NCBI RefSeq assembly: GCF_017876165.1
Contig: NZ_JAGINQ010000009.1
Coordinates: forward strand, 62,001 to 126,000
DNA length: 64,000 bases
DNA from: Azospirillum soli
Lineage (GTDB): Bacteria; Pseudomonadota; Alphaproteobacteria; Azospirillales; Azospirillaceae
Reading direction: 5' to 3'
Part shown: in pieces, positions 1 through 8,881 of the stretch
How positions within the stretch are numbered: the first letter of the stretch is position 1
How the letters are laid out: each line of letters opens with the position of its first letter
Program-made: the position numbers and the translations under genes
Notes under the pieces: generated by a model
What the model was told of the DNA's origin: nothing
The model's database searches: none
What the model saw: the letters and a program-made list of their open reading frames with translations, nothing else

Positions 1-2
1 TG

Positions 3-482
3 CTGTTCCGCTTCGCCTTCAACGTGGGCGACCTGCTGGTTCTGGTCGGCGCGGTGGCCTGGGCGGTCTACACGGTGCTGCTGCGCCAGTCGCGCACGTC
101 GCTGCCGGTGGTGACGGCCTTCGCCGCCAACGCGCTGGCCGGCGTCATCGTGCTCGCCCCCTTTTACCTGTGGGAAACCCTGGCCTTCCGGACGGTGCCC
201 GTCTCGGCGGAGGCGGCCGTCCGCATCATCGGCGTCGCCCTGTTCGCCTCCGTCCTCGCCTTCATCACCTACCAGAAGACCATCGCGACCATGGGGCCGG
301 CGCGGGCGGGGACGACGCTCTACGTCATGCCGCTGTGGGCGGCGGTGGCGGCCTGGGCGCTGCTTGGCGAAGCGCTGCAAGCCTTCCACCTCGCCGGCTT
401 GGCCCTGGTGCTGCCCGGCGTCGCACTGGCGACCCTGCCGCCCCGCAAGCCCGCTCCCGTCACCCGATCATCGGAAGCGTGA
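3..482 (+). CDS. EamA/DMT-family transporter, C-terminal part (5' truncated by window edge)
   Basis: The reading frame is open from base 3, so the gene begins outside the window; about 159 residues are visible. They form five hydrophobic segments, with short charged loops near 'QKTIAT' and a polar C-terminus, matching the second EamA repeat of 10-TM drug/metabolite transporters in the inner membrane. The substrate cannot be told. A terminal segment rich in leucine, alanine and proline ends in basic 'PPRKPAP', as is common in the family. The gene converges on hutU and the two stop regions overlap by 23 bp, with no room for a separate terminator. Confidence 0.85.
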   Translation: MFRFAFNVGDLLVLVGAVAWAVYTVLLRQSRTSLPVVTAFAANALAGVIVLAPFYLWETLAFRTVPVSAEAAVRIIGVALFASVLAFITYQKTIATMGPARAGTTLYVMPLWAAVAAWALLGEALQAFHLAGLALVLPGVALATLPPRKPAPVTRSSEA

Positions 483-2163
483 GGCCCCGCTCCCGCGCGC
501 ACTCCTTCGCCAAGTCATAGCCGGCGTCGGCGTGGCGCATCACCCCGGTGCCCGGATCGTTGGTCAGCACCCGCTCCAGCCGCCGCGCCGCCTCCGCCGT
601 GCCGTCGGCGACGACGACCATGCCCGCGTGCTGGCTGTAGCCCATGCCGACCCCGCCGCCGTGGTGGATCGACACCCACGTCGCGCCCGAGGCGCAGTTC
701 AGCAGTGCGTTCAGCAGCGGCCAGTCCGACACCGCGTCGGAACCGTCCATCATCCCCTCGGTCTCCCGGTTCGGGCTGGCGACGGAGCCGCTGTCCAGAT
801 GGTCCCGCCCGATGACGATGGGCGCCTTCAGTTCGCCCTTCGCCACCATCTCGTTGAAGGCGAGTCCCAGCTTCGCCCGATCGCCCAACCCCACCCAGCA
901 GATCCGCGCCGGCAGCCCCTGGAACCGGATTCGCTCCCGCGCCATGTCCAGCCAGTTGTGCAGATGCGGGTTATCGGGGATCAGTTCCTTGACCCGTTGA
1001 TCCGTCCGGTAGATGTCCTCGGGATCGCCGGACAGGGCAGCCCAGCGGAACGGCCCGATGCCCCGGCAGAACAGCGGCCGGATATAAGCCGGCACGAAGC
1101 CCGGAAAGGCGAAGGCGTTCTCCACCCCCTCGTCCTTGGCCATCTGGCGGATGTTGTTGCCGTAATCCAGCGTCGGCACGCCCATGGCGTGGAAGTCCAG
1201 CATCGCCCGCACGTGCCGCGCCATGGACTGTTTGGCCGCCTTCACCACCGCCGCCGGGTCGGCCTGCCGCTTTGCCTCCGCCTCCTCCAGCGTCCAGCCG
1301 GCCGGCAGATAGCCGTTCAGCGGGTCGTGCGCGCTGGTCTGGTCGGTCACCGCGTCGGGCCGGAAACGCGGATCGGCCTTTGCCCGCCGCACCAGTTCCG
1401 GAAACACCTCCGCCGCGTTGCCGAGCAGGCCGACCGACACCGGCCGCCCGGCCGCCTGCGCCTCCCAGATCATCGCCATCGCCTCGTCGAGGCTGTTGGC
1501 CGAACGGTCCAGATACTTCGTCTCCAGCCGCCGCTCGATCCGGTGGGCGGAGCATTCCACGGCCAGCATCGACGCCCCCGCCATGGTCGCCGCCAGCGGC
1601 TGCGCCCCGCCCATGCCGCCGAGGCCGCCGGTCAGGATCCAGCGCCCTTTCAGGTCGCCCGCGTAATGCCGCCGCCCGACCTCCACGAAGGTCTCGTAGG
1701 TGCCCTGCACGATCCCCTGGCTGCCAATGTAGATCCAGGACCCGGCGGTCATCTGGCCGTACATCATCAGCCCCTTGGCCTCCAGGTCCCGGAAATGCTC
1801 CCAGTTCGCCCAGGCCGGCACGAGGTTGGAGTTGGCAATCAGCACCCGCGGCGCGTCCGCGTGCGTCCGGAACACGCCCACGGGCTTGCCCGACTGCACC
1901 AGCAACGTCTCGTCCTCACCCAGCCCCTTCAGCGCCGCCACGATGGCGTCGAAGCAGGCCCAGTTCCGCGCCGCCCGCCCGATGCCGCCATAAACCACCA
2001 GCTCGTCCGGGTTCTCCGCCACGTCGGGGTCGAGGTTGTTCATCAGCATGCGCAACGGCGCCTCGGTCAGCCACGACCGGGCGGACAGTTCCGTACCGCG
2101 CGGCGCGCGCACGACACGGCGGTTCGCGGATTGGCTGTCGGTGGAGGCAGAGTCGGTCATCAA
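460..2163 (-). CDS. hutU: Urocanate hydratase
   Basis: HutU converts urocanate to 4-imidazolone-5-propionate with tightly bound NAD+ in the cytoplasm, the second step of histidine degradation. The 567 residues match the usual length of about 555-560. Visible family features are the glycine-rich '[14 protein letters not shown]' segment, 'ICWVGLGDR' around residue 420 carrying the reactive-site cysteine, '[17 protein letters not shown]' around residue 450 with the conserved aspartate, and '[17 protein letters not shown]' near the C-terminus. The ATG at 2163 is preceded by a strong GGGAGGG ribosome site. It lies 52 bp downstream of hutI on the same strand, so the two are probably cotranscribed. 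Confidence 0.97.
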   Translation of the reverse strand: MMTDSASTDSQSANRRVVRAPRGTELSARSWLTEAPLRMLMNNLDPDVAENPDELVVYGGIGRAARNWACFDAIVAALKGLGEDETLLVQSGKPVGVFRTHADAPRVLIANSNLVPAWANWEHFRDLEAKGLMMYGQMTAGSWIYIGSQGIVQGTYETFVEVGRRHYAGDLKGRWILTGGLGGMGGAQPLAATMAGASMLAVECSAHRIERRLETKYLDRSANSLDEAMAMIWEAQAAGRPVSVGLLGNAAEVFPELVRRAKADPRFRPDAVTDQTSAHDPLNGYLPAGWTLEEAEAKRQADPAAVVKAAKQSMARHVRAMLDFHAMGVPTLDYGNNIRQMAKDEGVENAFAFPGFVPAYIRPLFCRGIGPFRWAALSGDPEDIYRTDQRVKELIPDNPHLHNWLDMARERIRFQGLPARICWVGLGDRAKLGLAFNEMVAKGELKAPIVIGRDHLDSGSVASPNRETEGMMDGSDAVSDWPLLNALLNCASGATWVSIHHGGGVGMGYSQHAGMVVVADGTAEAARRLERVLTNDPGTGVMRHADAGYDLAKECARERGLTLPMIG

Positions 2164-2215
2164 GAACCCTCCCGATTTTTTCTTTAGGTCGGAACGGCGC
2201 CTTCTCCCAGCAAGA

Positions 2216-3418
2216 TCAACTCCGCGTCATCCCGCCCCGCACCACGCCCACGCATGGGTTGGCGCCCAGCCAGTAGCAAAGCTCCGCCGGGTCGCCGACG
2301 TCCCACACCGCGAAGTCCGCAGCCTTGCCCGCCTCCAGCGTCCCGTGCGTCTCGGCCATGCCCAGCGCCTTGGCGGCGTTCCGCGTCACGCCGGCCAGCG
2401 CCTCCTGCGGGGTCAGGCGGAACAGCGTGCAGGCCATGTTCAGCATCAGCAGCAGCGACACGGCCGGCGAAGTCCCCGGATTGCAGTCGGTGGCGACCGC
2501 CATCGGCACGCCGTGTTTCCGGAACAGCTCCACCGGCGGCAGTTTCGTCTCACGCAACGTGTAGAACGCGCCCGGCAGCAGCACGGCCACGGTCCCCGCC
2601 TCGGCCATGGCGCGCACGCCGTCCTCACCCGTGTGCTCCACATGGTCGGCCGATAGCGCCCCGTAGCGTGCCGCAAGGGCCGCACCGCCGCCGTCCGACA
2701 GCTGGTCGGCGTGCAGTTTCACCGGCAGGTTCAGTCGCCGCGCCGCGTCGAACACGCGGGCGGTCTGTTCCGGCGTAAAGGCGATCCGCTCGCAGAAGGC
2801 ATCCACCGCATCCACCAACCCCTCCGCGGCCAGCGCCGGCAGAATTTCCTCGCACACCAGATCGATATAGGCGTCCGGCCGCCCGGTGAACTCTGGCGGG
2901 ACCGCGTGCGCGGCTAGGCATGTCGTCCGCACTGTCACTCCGTACTGCTCCCCCAGCCGCCGCGCCGCGCGCAGCATCGCCCGCTCCGTGGCGAGGTCTA
3001 GGCCGTAGCCCGACTTCACCTCCACCACCGTCACCCCTTCGGCGAGCAGCCGCTCCAGCCGCCCGGCCGCGCTCGCCACCAGCCCCTCTTCCCCCGCCTG
3101 CCGCGTCGCCGCCACGGTGGAAACGATGCCGCCACCGGCCCGCGCGATATCCTCGTAGCTGGCGCCCTTCAGCCGCATTTCGAACTCGCGGGCCCGGTTG
3201 CCGCCGAAGACCAGATGCGTGTGGCAATCGATCAGCCCCGGCGTCACCCAGCGCCCGCCGAGATCGTGCACCTCCCGCGCCGCTCCTTCCGGCAAGTCCG
3301 CGCGCGGCCCGACCCAGGCGATCCGCCCATCCTTCACCGCCAGGGCGGCGTCCCGGACGGTGCCAACCGGTGCCATGGTGGCGGCGTGTCCGTTGAACCA
3401 GAGGCTGTCCCATTCCAT
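2216..3418 (-). CDS. hutI: Imidazolonepropionase
   Basis: HutI hydrolyses 4-imidazolone-5-propionate to N-formimidoyl-L-glutamate, the third step of histidine use. The protein is 400 residues, normal for the family. Metal-binding amidohydrolase motifs are visible: '[12 protein letters not shown]' around residues 63-74, '[14 protein letters not shown]' around 235 and 'ATDCNPGTS' around 305. The ATG at 3418 has a GGGGAG ribosome site 8 nt upstream. It is the first gene of the minus-strand hutI-hutU pair and is divergent from hutF, with only 35 bp between start codons. Confidence 0.97.
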   Translation of the reverse strand: MEWDSLWFNGHAATMAPVGTVRDAALAVKDGRIAWVGPRADLPEGAAREVHDLGGRWVTPGLIDCHTHLVFGGNRAREFEMRLKGASYEDIARAGGGIVSTVAATRQAGEEGLVASAAGRLERLLAEGVTVVEVKSGYGLDLATERAMLRAARRLGEQYGVTVRTTCLAAHAVPPEFTGRPDAYIDLVCEEILPALAAEGLVDAVDAFCERIAFTPEQTARVFDAARRLNLPVKLHADQLSDGGGAALAARYGALSADHVEHTGEDGVRAMAEAGTVAVLLPGAFYTLRETKLPPVELFRKHGVPMAVATDCNPGTSPAVSLLLMLNMACTLFRLTPQEALAGVTRNAAKALGMAETHGTLEAGKAADFAVWDVGDPAELCYWLGANPCVGVVRGGMTRS

Positions 3419-3453
3419 TCTACAGGTCTCCCCTTTCTCAACCCATCGGCCAC

Positions 3454-4803
3454 ATGCCCACCCTGTTCGCCGACACCGCCCTGCTTCCCGACGGCTGGCG
3501 CAGCGCCGTCCGCATCACGGTGGCCATGGACGGCACCATCGCCGCCGTGGAGCCCAACGCCTTCCCCAACGGCGCCGAGCGGACCGCCGGCCCCGTCATT
3601 CCCGGCCTGCCCAACCTGCACAGCCACGCCTTCCAGCGCGCCATGGCCGGCCTTGCCGAGCGCGCGGGGCCAGAAGAGGACAGTTTCTGGACATGGCGGG
3701 AAACCATGTACCGCACCGTGGCGTCCCTCACCCCCGAGCAGGTGCAGGCCATCGCCCGTCATCTCTACATTGAGATGCTGAAGGCCGGTTACACCTCGGT
3801 CGCCGAATTCCACTATCTGCACAAGGCCCCGGACGGCACCGCCTACGCCGATCCCGCCGAGATGGCCCAGCGCATCGCGTCGGCGGCCGAGGACGCCGGC
3901 ATCGGCCTGACGCTCTGCCCTGTGCTCTACCGTCACGGCGGCTTCGGCGCCCAGTCGCCCGGCGAAGGGCAGCGCCGTTTCATCCTGACCACCGACGCGT
4001 ATCTCGACCTCCTGACCGCCATCGACCCGCGCGTGCCGACCGGCATCGCCTTCCACAGCCTGCGCGCGGTCACCGTGGAGGACATGGGCACCGTTCTGGC
4101 CGCCGTCGATCCGGCCCACCCCGTCCACATCCACATCGCCGAGCAGCGGCGCGAGGTGGAGGATTGCCGCGCCTGGTGCGGCGCCACGCCCATCGACTGG
4201 CTGTACGACCATGTCGAGGTGACGGCGCGCTGGTGCCTCGTCCACGCCACCCACGCCAGCGACGCGGAACTCGCCCGCATGGCCGCGTCCGGCGCGGTTG
4301 CCGGCCTCTGCCCGACGACCGAGGCAAACCTCGGCGACGGCGTCTTTCCCGCGCGCCGCTTCCAGGAACTCGGCGGGCGGTTCGGCGTCGGGTCGGACAG
4401 CCACGTCGCCGTCAGCCCGTCCGCTGAGCTGCGCTGGCTGGAATACGCCCAGCGCCTGACGGCGGAGCGGCGCAACCGCCTGTCCCGCCCCGGCCGCTCC
4501 TCGGTCGGCGGCTCGCTCTGGCAGGCGGCGCTCGAAGGCGGTTCGGCCGCCCTTGGCCATCGCACGCCCGGCATCGCGGTCGGCGCGCGCGCCGATCTGC
4601 TGGTGCTGGATGGCAACCACCCGCTGCTTTCCTCCGTCACCGATGACGCTATTCTCGACCGCTGGATCTTCGCCGCCGACCGTGCTCTGGTGCGCGACGT
4701 GATGGCCGGCGGCGTCTGGCGCGTCCGCGACGGCCACCACCCGAAGGAGGCCGAGGCCGCCGCCGCCTTCGCCCGAACCGCCAAGGCCCTCGCCTCGCTA
4801 TGA
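3454..4803 (+). CDS. hutF: Formimidoylglutamate deiminase
   Basis: HutF deaminates N-formimidoyl-L-glutamate to N-formyl-L-glutamate, the branch of the Hut pathway that continues through HutG-type formylglutamate amidohydrolase instead of direct glutamate release. The 449 residues show amidohydrolase zinc motifs: '[11 protein letters not shown]' around 53-63, 'HIHIAEQ' around 225, 'LVHATH' around 263 and '[10 protein letters not shown]' around 311. The start is fixed by the conserved N-terminal beta strand and 'LLPDGW' motif, although no Shine-Dalgarno sequence precedes the ATG. The stop overlaps the start of the next gene (ATGA), so translation is probably coupled. Confidence 0.96.
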   Translation: MPTLFADTALLPDGWRSAVRITVAMDGTIAAVEPNAFPNGAERTAGPVIPGLPNLHSHAFQRAMAGLAERAGPEEDSFWTWRETMYRTVASLTPEQVQAIARHLYIEMLKAGYTSVAEFHYLHKAPDGTAYADPAEMAQRIASAAEDAGIGLTLCPVLYRHGGFGAQSPGEGQRRFILTTDAYLDLLTAIDPRVPTGIAFHSLRAVTVEDMGTVLAAVDPAHPVHIHIAEQRREVEDCRAWCGATPIDWLYDHVEVTARWCLVHATHASDAELARMAASGAVAGLCPTTEANLGDGVFPARRFQELGGRFGVGSDSHVAVSPSAELRWLEYAQRLTAERRNRLSRPGRSSVGGSLWQAALEGGSAALGHRTPGIAVGARADLLVLDGNHPLLSSVTDDAILDRWIFAADRALVRDVMAGGVWRVRDGHHPKEAEAAAAFARTAKALASL

Positions 4804-5654
4804 TCAAAGCCCGCCAGCACCGCGTCCTTCTCTGCGCCGACGACTACGGCCTATCTCCGGGGGTGAACGAGGCGATTTGCGACCTGATCGCCGCCGGGCG
4901 CCTGACCGCCACCTCGGTCATGTCGCTCTGCCCCTATTGGCGAGAGGGCGCCGCGCCCCTGAGGACCCTTGCCGACAAGGCCGACGTCGGCCTGCATTTC
5001 ACCCTGACCGACCAGCCGCCGCTGGGCGCCATGCCCGGCCTTGCCCCGGACGGCCGCCTTCCCCCGCTCGGCACGCTGATGCGCAAGGCCTACACCGGCG
5101 GGCTCGACAAGGTCGAGATCCGCGCCGAACTGGCCCGGCAGATCGACGCCTTCACCGCCGCCTGGGGCGGCCCGCCGGCCTACATCGACGGGCACCAGCA
5201 CGTGCACCAGCTGCCCATCGTGCGCGAGGCTGTGGCCGACGCGCTCGCCACGCTCCCCGGCGCCTACGTCCGCCTGTGTCGGGAGCCTATTGCGGCCATT
5301 CTTCGCCGTGGCGTCGCCGTTCCCAAGACGCTGCTGATCGGCGGCCTCGGCGGCGGTCTCGCCCGCCTGACGAAAGCGCGCGGCATTCCAGCCAACGAGC
5401 GCTTCGGCGGCGTCTACGACTTCTCCGGCAAGGCGCCCTTCGCCGACCTGATGGCCCGTTTCCTCGACGCCCCGAATGGGAAGACCCTGGTGATGGTTCA
5501 CCCCGGCATCCCGGACGAGGCGTTGCGACGGGCCGACCCGTTGGTCGATCAGCGCAAGGTCGAGTACGACTATCTGAAGGGACCCGATTTCGCCGCCCTT
5601 CTGGACGCCCGGAGCATCCGGCTTGCGCGCTTTGCGGATCTTGCGACCGCTTGA
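4800..5654 (+). CDS. ChbG/HpnK-family (YdjC-like) carbohydrate deacetylase
   Basis: Members remove acetyl groups from N-acetylated sugars: ChbG acts on chitooligosaccharides, and HpnK acts in making hopanoid side chains. Metal-ligand motifs are visible: 'CADDYGLSPGVN' around residues 11-22, 'VGLHFTLTDQP' around 62-72 and 'YIDGHQHVHQLP' around 127-138. Its 284 residues are the usual length. It overlaps hutF by four bases but has no obvious role in histidine use; the next genes, a GT39-like transferase, methyltransferase and GtrA, fit a surface-glycan or lipid-glycosylation job. The substrate is not decidable from sequence. Confidence 0.87.
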   Translation: MIKARQHRVLLCADDYGLSPGVNEAICDLIAAGRLTATSVMSLCPYWREGAAPLRTLADKADVGLHFTLTDQPPLGAMPGLAPDGRLPPLGTLMRKAYTGGLDKVEIRAELARQIDAFTAAWGGPPAYIDGHQHVHQLPIVREAVADALATLPGAYVRLCREPIAAILRRGVAVPKTLLIGGLGGGLARLTKARGIPANERFGGVYDFSGKAPFADLMARFLDAPNGKTLVMVHPGIPDEALRRADPLVDQRKVEYDYLKGPDFAALLDARSIRLARFADLATA

Positions 5655-5688
5655 CGCGATGCGGCAGTTTTATGACGCATTGCGGTAG
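5653..5688 (+). repeat. 15-bp direct repeat with 21-bp period upstream of the glycosyltransferase
   Basis: GACGCGATGCGGCAG at 5653-5667 is repeated as GACGCATTGCGGTAG at 5674-5688 (12 of 15 identical). The 21-bp period is two helical turns, which would place both copies on the same DNA face, as for a dimeric activator. The first copy overlaps the stop codon of the deacetylase gene. Regulatory function is inferred. Confidence 0.45.
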
Positions 5689-5810
5689 CCTTTGACCGCC
5701 ACAAAACAATTCGATACCTAGAGATTCCCATGGACGGCGCCTCGCGGATTGCATGAATCCGGCGGCCTGCGCTCCCCCGTGGCAGGGTGGTCGCTGGAGA
5801 GCTGCGAAGC

Positions 5811-7496
5811 ATGAATCAACAGGTGCCGTTCGACCCGCAGATCCCCCTCGCCACGCCCATCGGCATGGCCGGCGAACGCGGCGTGCGCGCCCCCCTGGTA
5901 TGGGACCAGCTAGCCCGGACCCTGCTGTTCTGCCTGGCAGTCGTCGCCGCCCTGACCTTCCGCGACTACGGCATCAGCACCGACGAGGAGGTGCAGCACA
6001 TCTACGGGCAGAAGCTGCTGGCCTTCTACACCAGCGGCTTTCAGGACTGGTCGGCGTTCAGCTTCAAGGATCTCTACCTCTACGGCGGCCTGTTCGATCT
6101 CGTGACGGCGCTGCTCGTTCCCAATTCGCCGTTCGACGAGTACGACACCCGGCACCTGCTCTGCGCCATTGTCGGCGTCTTCGGCATCGCCGGAACGTGG
6201 CGGCTGGGGCGCTTGCTGGCCGGCCCGCGCGCCGGTTTCATCGCGGCGGCCCTTCTGGCGCTCAGCGGCGTCTATTACGGCGCGATGTTCAACAACACCA
6301 AGGACGTGCCCTTCGCCGCCGGCATGGTCTGGACGGTCTATTTCGCCACGCGCATGGCGTTGCAGTTCCCAAGGCCACGCCCGTCGGCGGTGTTGAAGTT
6401 CGGCCTCGCCCTTGGGATGGCGCTCGGCATCCGGGTCGGCGCGATCCTGGCCGGCGTCTATCTCGGCGTGGTGGCGCTGATCTACATCGGCCTGACGGTG
6501 CGCCGGTTCGGGACGCGCGCAGCCTTGTCCGACGCCGGCTCGATCGTCCTGCGCTCCCTGCCCGCCTTGCCGGTCGCCTACGGGCTGATGGCAGCGCTCT
6601 GGCCCTGGGCGGTGTTCGAGCCCCTGAATCCCTTCCGCGCGCTGTTCACCTTCTCCAGCTTCCAGCATCTGCAATTCTCGCTGCAGACCCTCTATTCCGG
6701 CGCCATGGTTTCGGCCACCGACGCCCCCGCGCTGTACCTGCCGGTCTATCTGCTGATCAAGCTGCCGGAAACCGTGGTGATCGGCACCAGCCTGTCCGCC
6801 CTGCTGCTGGTCGCCTGGGCATGGCGGACGGCCCGCGACGGCGGCTCCTGGCTGCCGGTCATCCGCTATACCATGACGATTCTGGCCGCCTTCCTGCCCA
6901 TCGTCATGTTCGTGGCGATGCGGCCGACCGTCTACAACGGCATCCGCCATTTCCTGTTCGTCGTGCCGCCGCTGACCGTGCTGGCCGCCGTCGCCTTCCA
7001 GCGGATCTGGACCCTCGCCGAGGCGCGGAGCGAGCTTGCCGGCCGCACCGTCGCCCTGGCGCTCGCCGCGACGGCGACGGTGCAGGCCTGGACGCTCGGC
7101 ACGCTGCATCCCAACCAGTACGTCTACTACAACCAGTTCGTCGGCGGGCTGAAGGGCGCCGATGGCCGGTTCGAATTGGACTACTGGGGCAATTCCCTGC
7201 ACGAGGCGACCAAGGAACTGATCGCCTTCATTGAGCGCGAGAACGACGGCAACACCCCACCGCGCACCTACACGCTGACCGTCTGCGGCAACCCGCTGGC
7301 CGTGCGTTACGACCTGCCGCCCTGGCTGAAGCTGGTCAACGGGATCGAGCCCGACTGGCGCCGCGCCGACTTCTTCCTGGCCTTCACGCAGAGCCGCCGC
7401 TGTCCTTCCCTGCTCGATGGCCGCCCGATCATCGAGATCGGGGTGGACGGCGTGCCCCTGTCCATCGTCAAGGACCGCCGCCGCGTCGAGGAGTGA
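5811..7496 (+). CDS. GT39-like (ArnT/PMT-type) membrane glycosyltransferase
   Basis: A polytopic inner-membrane protein of 561 residues with about ten hydrophobic segments followed by a soluble C-terminal domain. The acidic 'TDEEVQHIYG' loop just after the first membrane segment (around residue 55) resembles the catalytic DE-type loop of GT-C enzymes using polyprenyl-phosphate sugars. 'PVYLLIKLPETVV' and 'GIRHFLFVVPPL' in later loops are typical of this group. The ATG at 5811 is chosen because GGAGAG lies 9 nt upstream; an in-frame GTG at 5787 lacks such a site. The neighbours (deacetylase, methyltransferase, GtrA) suggest glycan or lipid modification. Confidence 0.85.
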   Translation: MNQQVPFDPQIPLATPIGMAGERGVRAPLVWDQLARTLLFCLAVVAALTFRDYGISTDEEVQHIYGQKLLAFYTSGFQDWSAFSFKDLYLYGGLFDLVTALLVPNSPFDEYDTRHLLCAIVGVFGIAGTWRLGRLLAGPRAGFIAAALLALSGVYYGAMFNNTKDVPFAAGMVWTVYFATRMALQFPRPRPSAVLKFGLALGMALGIRVGAILAGVYLGVVALIYIGLTVRRFGTRAALSDAGSIVLRSLPALPVAYGLMAALWPWAVFEPLNPFRALFTFSSFQHLQFSLQTLYSGAMVSATDAPALYLPVYLLIKLPETVVIGTSLSALLLVAWAWRTARDGGSWLPVIRYTMTILAAFLPIVMFVAMRPTVYNGIRHFLFVVPPLTVLAAVAFQRIWTLAEARSELAGRTVALALAATATVQAWTLGTLHPNQYVYYNQFVGGLKGADGRFELDYWGNSLHEATKELIAFIERENDGNTPPRTYTLTVCGNPLAVRYDLPPWLKLVNGIEPDWRRADFFLAFTQSRRCPSLLDGRPIIEIGVDGVPLSIVKDRRRVEE

Positions 7497-7580
7497 AGCG
7501 TCCGGTAGTAATACGTACGTTCCACAAGCTTGACGCCTTCGGCACCGTGCCCGTACCCTTTCAAGGCATAGTTGCGCCAA

Positions 7581-7624
7581 GGAACGGCGCCCCCTTCACC
7601 GCAGGGGGTACCAACGACCGTTCC
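7581..7624 (+). promoter_or_regulatory. Nested hairpin in the methyltransferase 5' leader
   Basis: Outer arms GGAACGG (7581-7587) and CCGTTCC (7618-7624) are perfect complements. Inside them CCCCCT (7590-7595) pairs with AGGGGG (7603-7608). The structure ends 38 nt before the preferred GTG start and could be a terminator of the preceding gene or a structured leader. No T-run follows it. Confidence 0.4.
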
Positions 7625-7662
7625 AGCGCACTCCATTCATGAATGCGATTGGGAGCGAATTC

Positions 7663-8436
7663 GTGCCGCAGAACGTGCATTCAACAAGCGATACCCCCCA
7701 GGACTGGGTCGCCTTCTGGAACCGCCCGAACGCCATCTACGCGAACCGCCGCAACTTGGAAGCGCATTTCGCCTGCCTGCTGCGTGACCTCGAAACCTAT
7801 TTGCCGGAAGGCGGTACAGTGCTGGATTTCGGCTGCGGCGACGCTCTGGCGGCCGAGGCCATGGCCGCGCGCTGCGGGACTCTCTACCTCTACGATGCCG
7901 CCCCGGCCGTCCGGCAGCGCCTTCAAGACCGCTTCCACAATCACCCGCGCATCAAGGTGTTGGACGAAGACAGCCTTGGCTCCCTGCCGGCCGGCAGCAT
8001 CGATCTGATCCTTGCGGTTTCCGTTCTGCAATACATCCCGCGTGAGGATCTGCGAGGCCTGATGCACCGCTGGCGCGGCCTGCTGCGGCCCGAAGGGCAC
8101 GCCCTGATCGCCGACGTGGTAGACCCGCACACACCGATGCTTCAGGACATCGCCAGTCAGCTGCGCATGGCCCACCAGCACGGCTTCCTGCTGGCCGCTC
8201 TGCTCGGACTCGGCCGGCTGGCCTTTTCCGACTACCGCCGCATCCGACGCGAGGCGGGTTTCTCCGCCTACACCCCGGCGGAGCTGATCGACGTGTTGGA
8301 GGCCGCTGGTCTGAGCGCCGCCCCCCTGCCGCGCAACGTCGGCCCGACGCCGCACCGCCGCTCCTTCCTGGCCCGCCCCACCGATCGGAAGGCCGCGGTT
8401 CAGAGCGCGGATGAACCGGCGTTGAAGGTCCAATAG
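7663..8436 (+). CDS. Class I SAM-dependent methyltransferase
   Basis: The SAM-binding motif I 'VLDFGCGDALAAE' lies around residues 52-64, followed by acidic 'LYDAAP' (motif II) and 'LILAVSVLQYIPRED' (motif IV region), typical of a Rossmann-fold methyltransferase of about 257 residues. The acceptor is unknown. The GTG at 7663 is preferred because GGGAG lies 7 nt upstream; an ATG at 7639 (8 residues longer) has no ribosome site. The C-terminal 37 bp overlap the convergent GtrA gene. Context with the GT39-like and GtrA genes suggests envelope glycan or lipid modification, but this is inference. Confidence 0.8.
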   Translation: MPQNVHSTSDTPQDWVAFWNRPNAIYANRRNLEAHFACLLRDLETYLPEGGTVLDFGCGDALAAEAMAARCGTLYLYDAAPAVRQRLQDRFHNHPRIKVLDEDSLGSLPAGSIDLILAVSVLQYIPREDLRGLMHRWRGLLRPEGHALIADVVDPHTPMLQDIASQLRMAHQHGFLLAALLGLGRLAFSDYRRIRREAGFSAYTPAELIDVLEAAGLSAAPLPRNVGPTPHRRSFLARPTDRKAAVQSADEPALKVQ

Positions 8437-8813
8437 CGGTTGGCGGCAAAGCTCCACACCATCACCAGCCCCGTGGCGGTGACCTGCGCCAGCAGGTAGT
8501 GGAGGTCCAGCCCGTGGGTCAGCGCCCACATGATCGCGCTGTTCAGGCACAGGCCCACCGCCGCGACGGCGACGAACTTCGCGGCGGTGGGCAGGTGTTC
8601 CTGCTCGCTGCGGAAGACGTGCCCATAGTTCAGCACGTAGCTGATGATCCCCCCGGTCACATATCCCGCCGCCGAGGCCGGCACCGGCGGCACCGCCAGC
8701 AGTTCGGCCAGGACGATCAGCACCCCGTAATGCCCGACCGCCGCCGCGCACCCGACGACGGCGAACAGGATAAATTGTGTCAGCGGATGATGGGCCACGG
8801 GATGCACCGGCAA
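8400..8813 (-). CDS. GtrA-family membrane protein
   Basis: A 137-residue protein with four predicted membrane segments, beginning 'FILFAVVGCAAAVGHYGVLIVLA' and ending with the characteristic 'AANRYWTFN' motif of GtrA proteins. The family is thought to flip undecaprenyl-phosphate-linked sugars across the inner membrane for glycosylation of O-antigen or other surface polymers. The start is uncertain: TTG at 8813 or GTG at 8807, with a weak GGAAAG-like ribosome site upstream. It converges on the methyltransferase gene with a 37-bp overlap. Confidence 0.88.
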   Translation of the reverse strand: MPVHPVAHHPLTQFILFAVVGCAAAVGHYGVLIVLAELLAVPPVPASAAGYVTGGIISYVLNYGHVFRSEQEHLPTAAKFVAVAAVGLCLNSAIMWALTHGLDLHYLLAQVTATGLVMVWSFAANRYWTFNAGSSAL

Positions 8814-8881
8814 GTCTTTCCGCGCGAAGCTCTACCCGCGCGATAGCCCCCTGTCCACCCCCACTCCGGGAGAAGGAACGG

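Noticed and set aside
364-2187. Long open frame of 607 codons on the plus strand opposite hutU
   Set aside because: It is opposite a clear hutU gene, has an Arg/Pro/His-rich composition with no domain, and follows from the GC-rich codon bias of hutU.
7497-7662. tRNA or other RNA gene in the methyltransferase leader
   Set aside because: The pairings form a nested hairpin only; no cloverleaf or CCA end.
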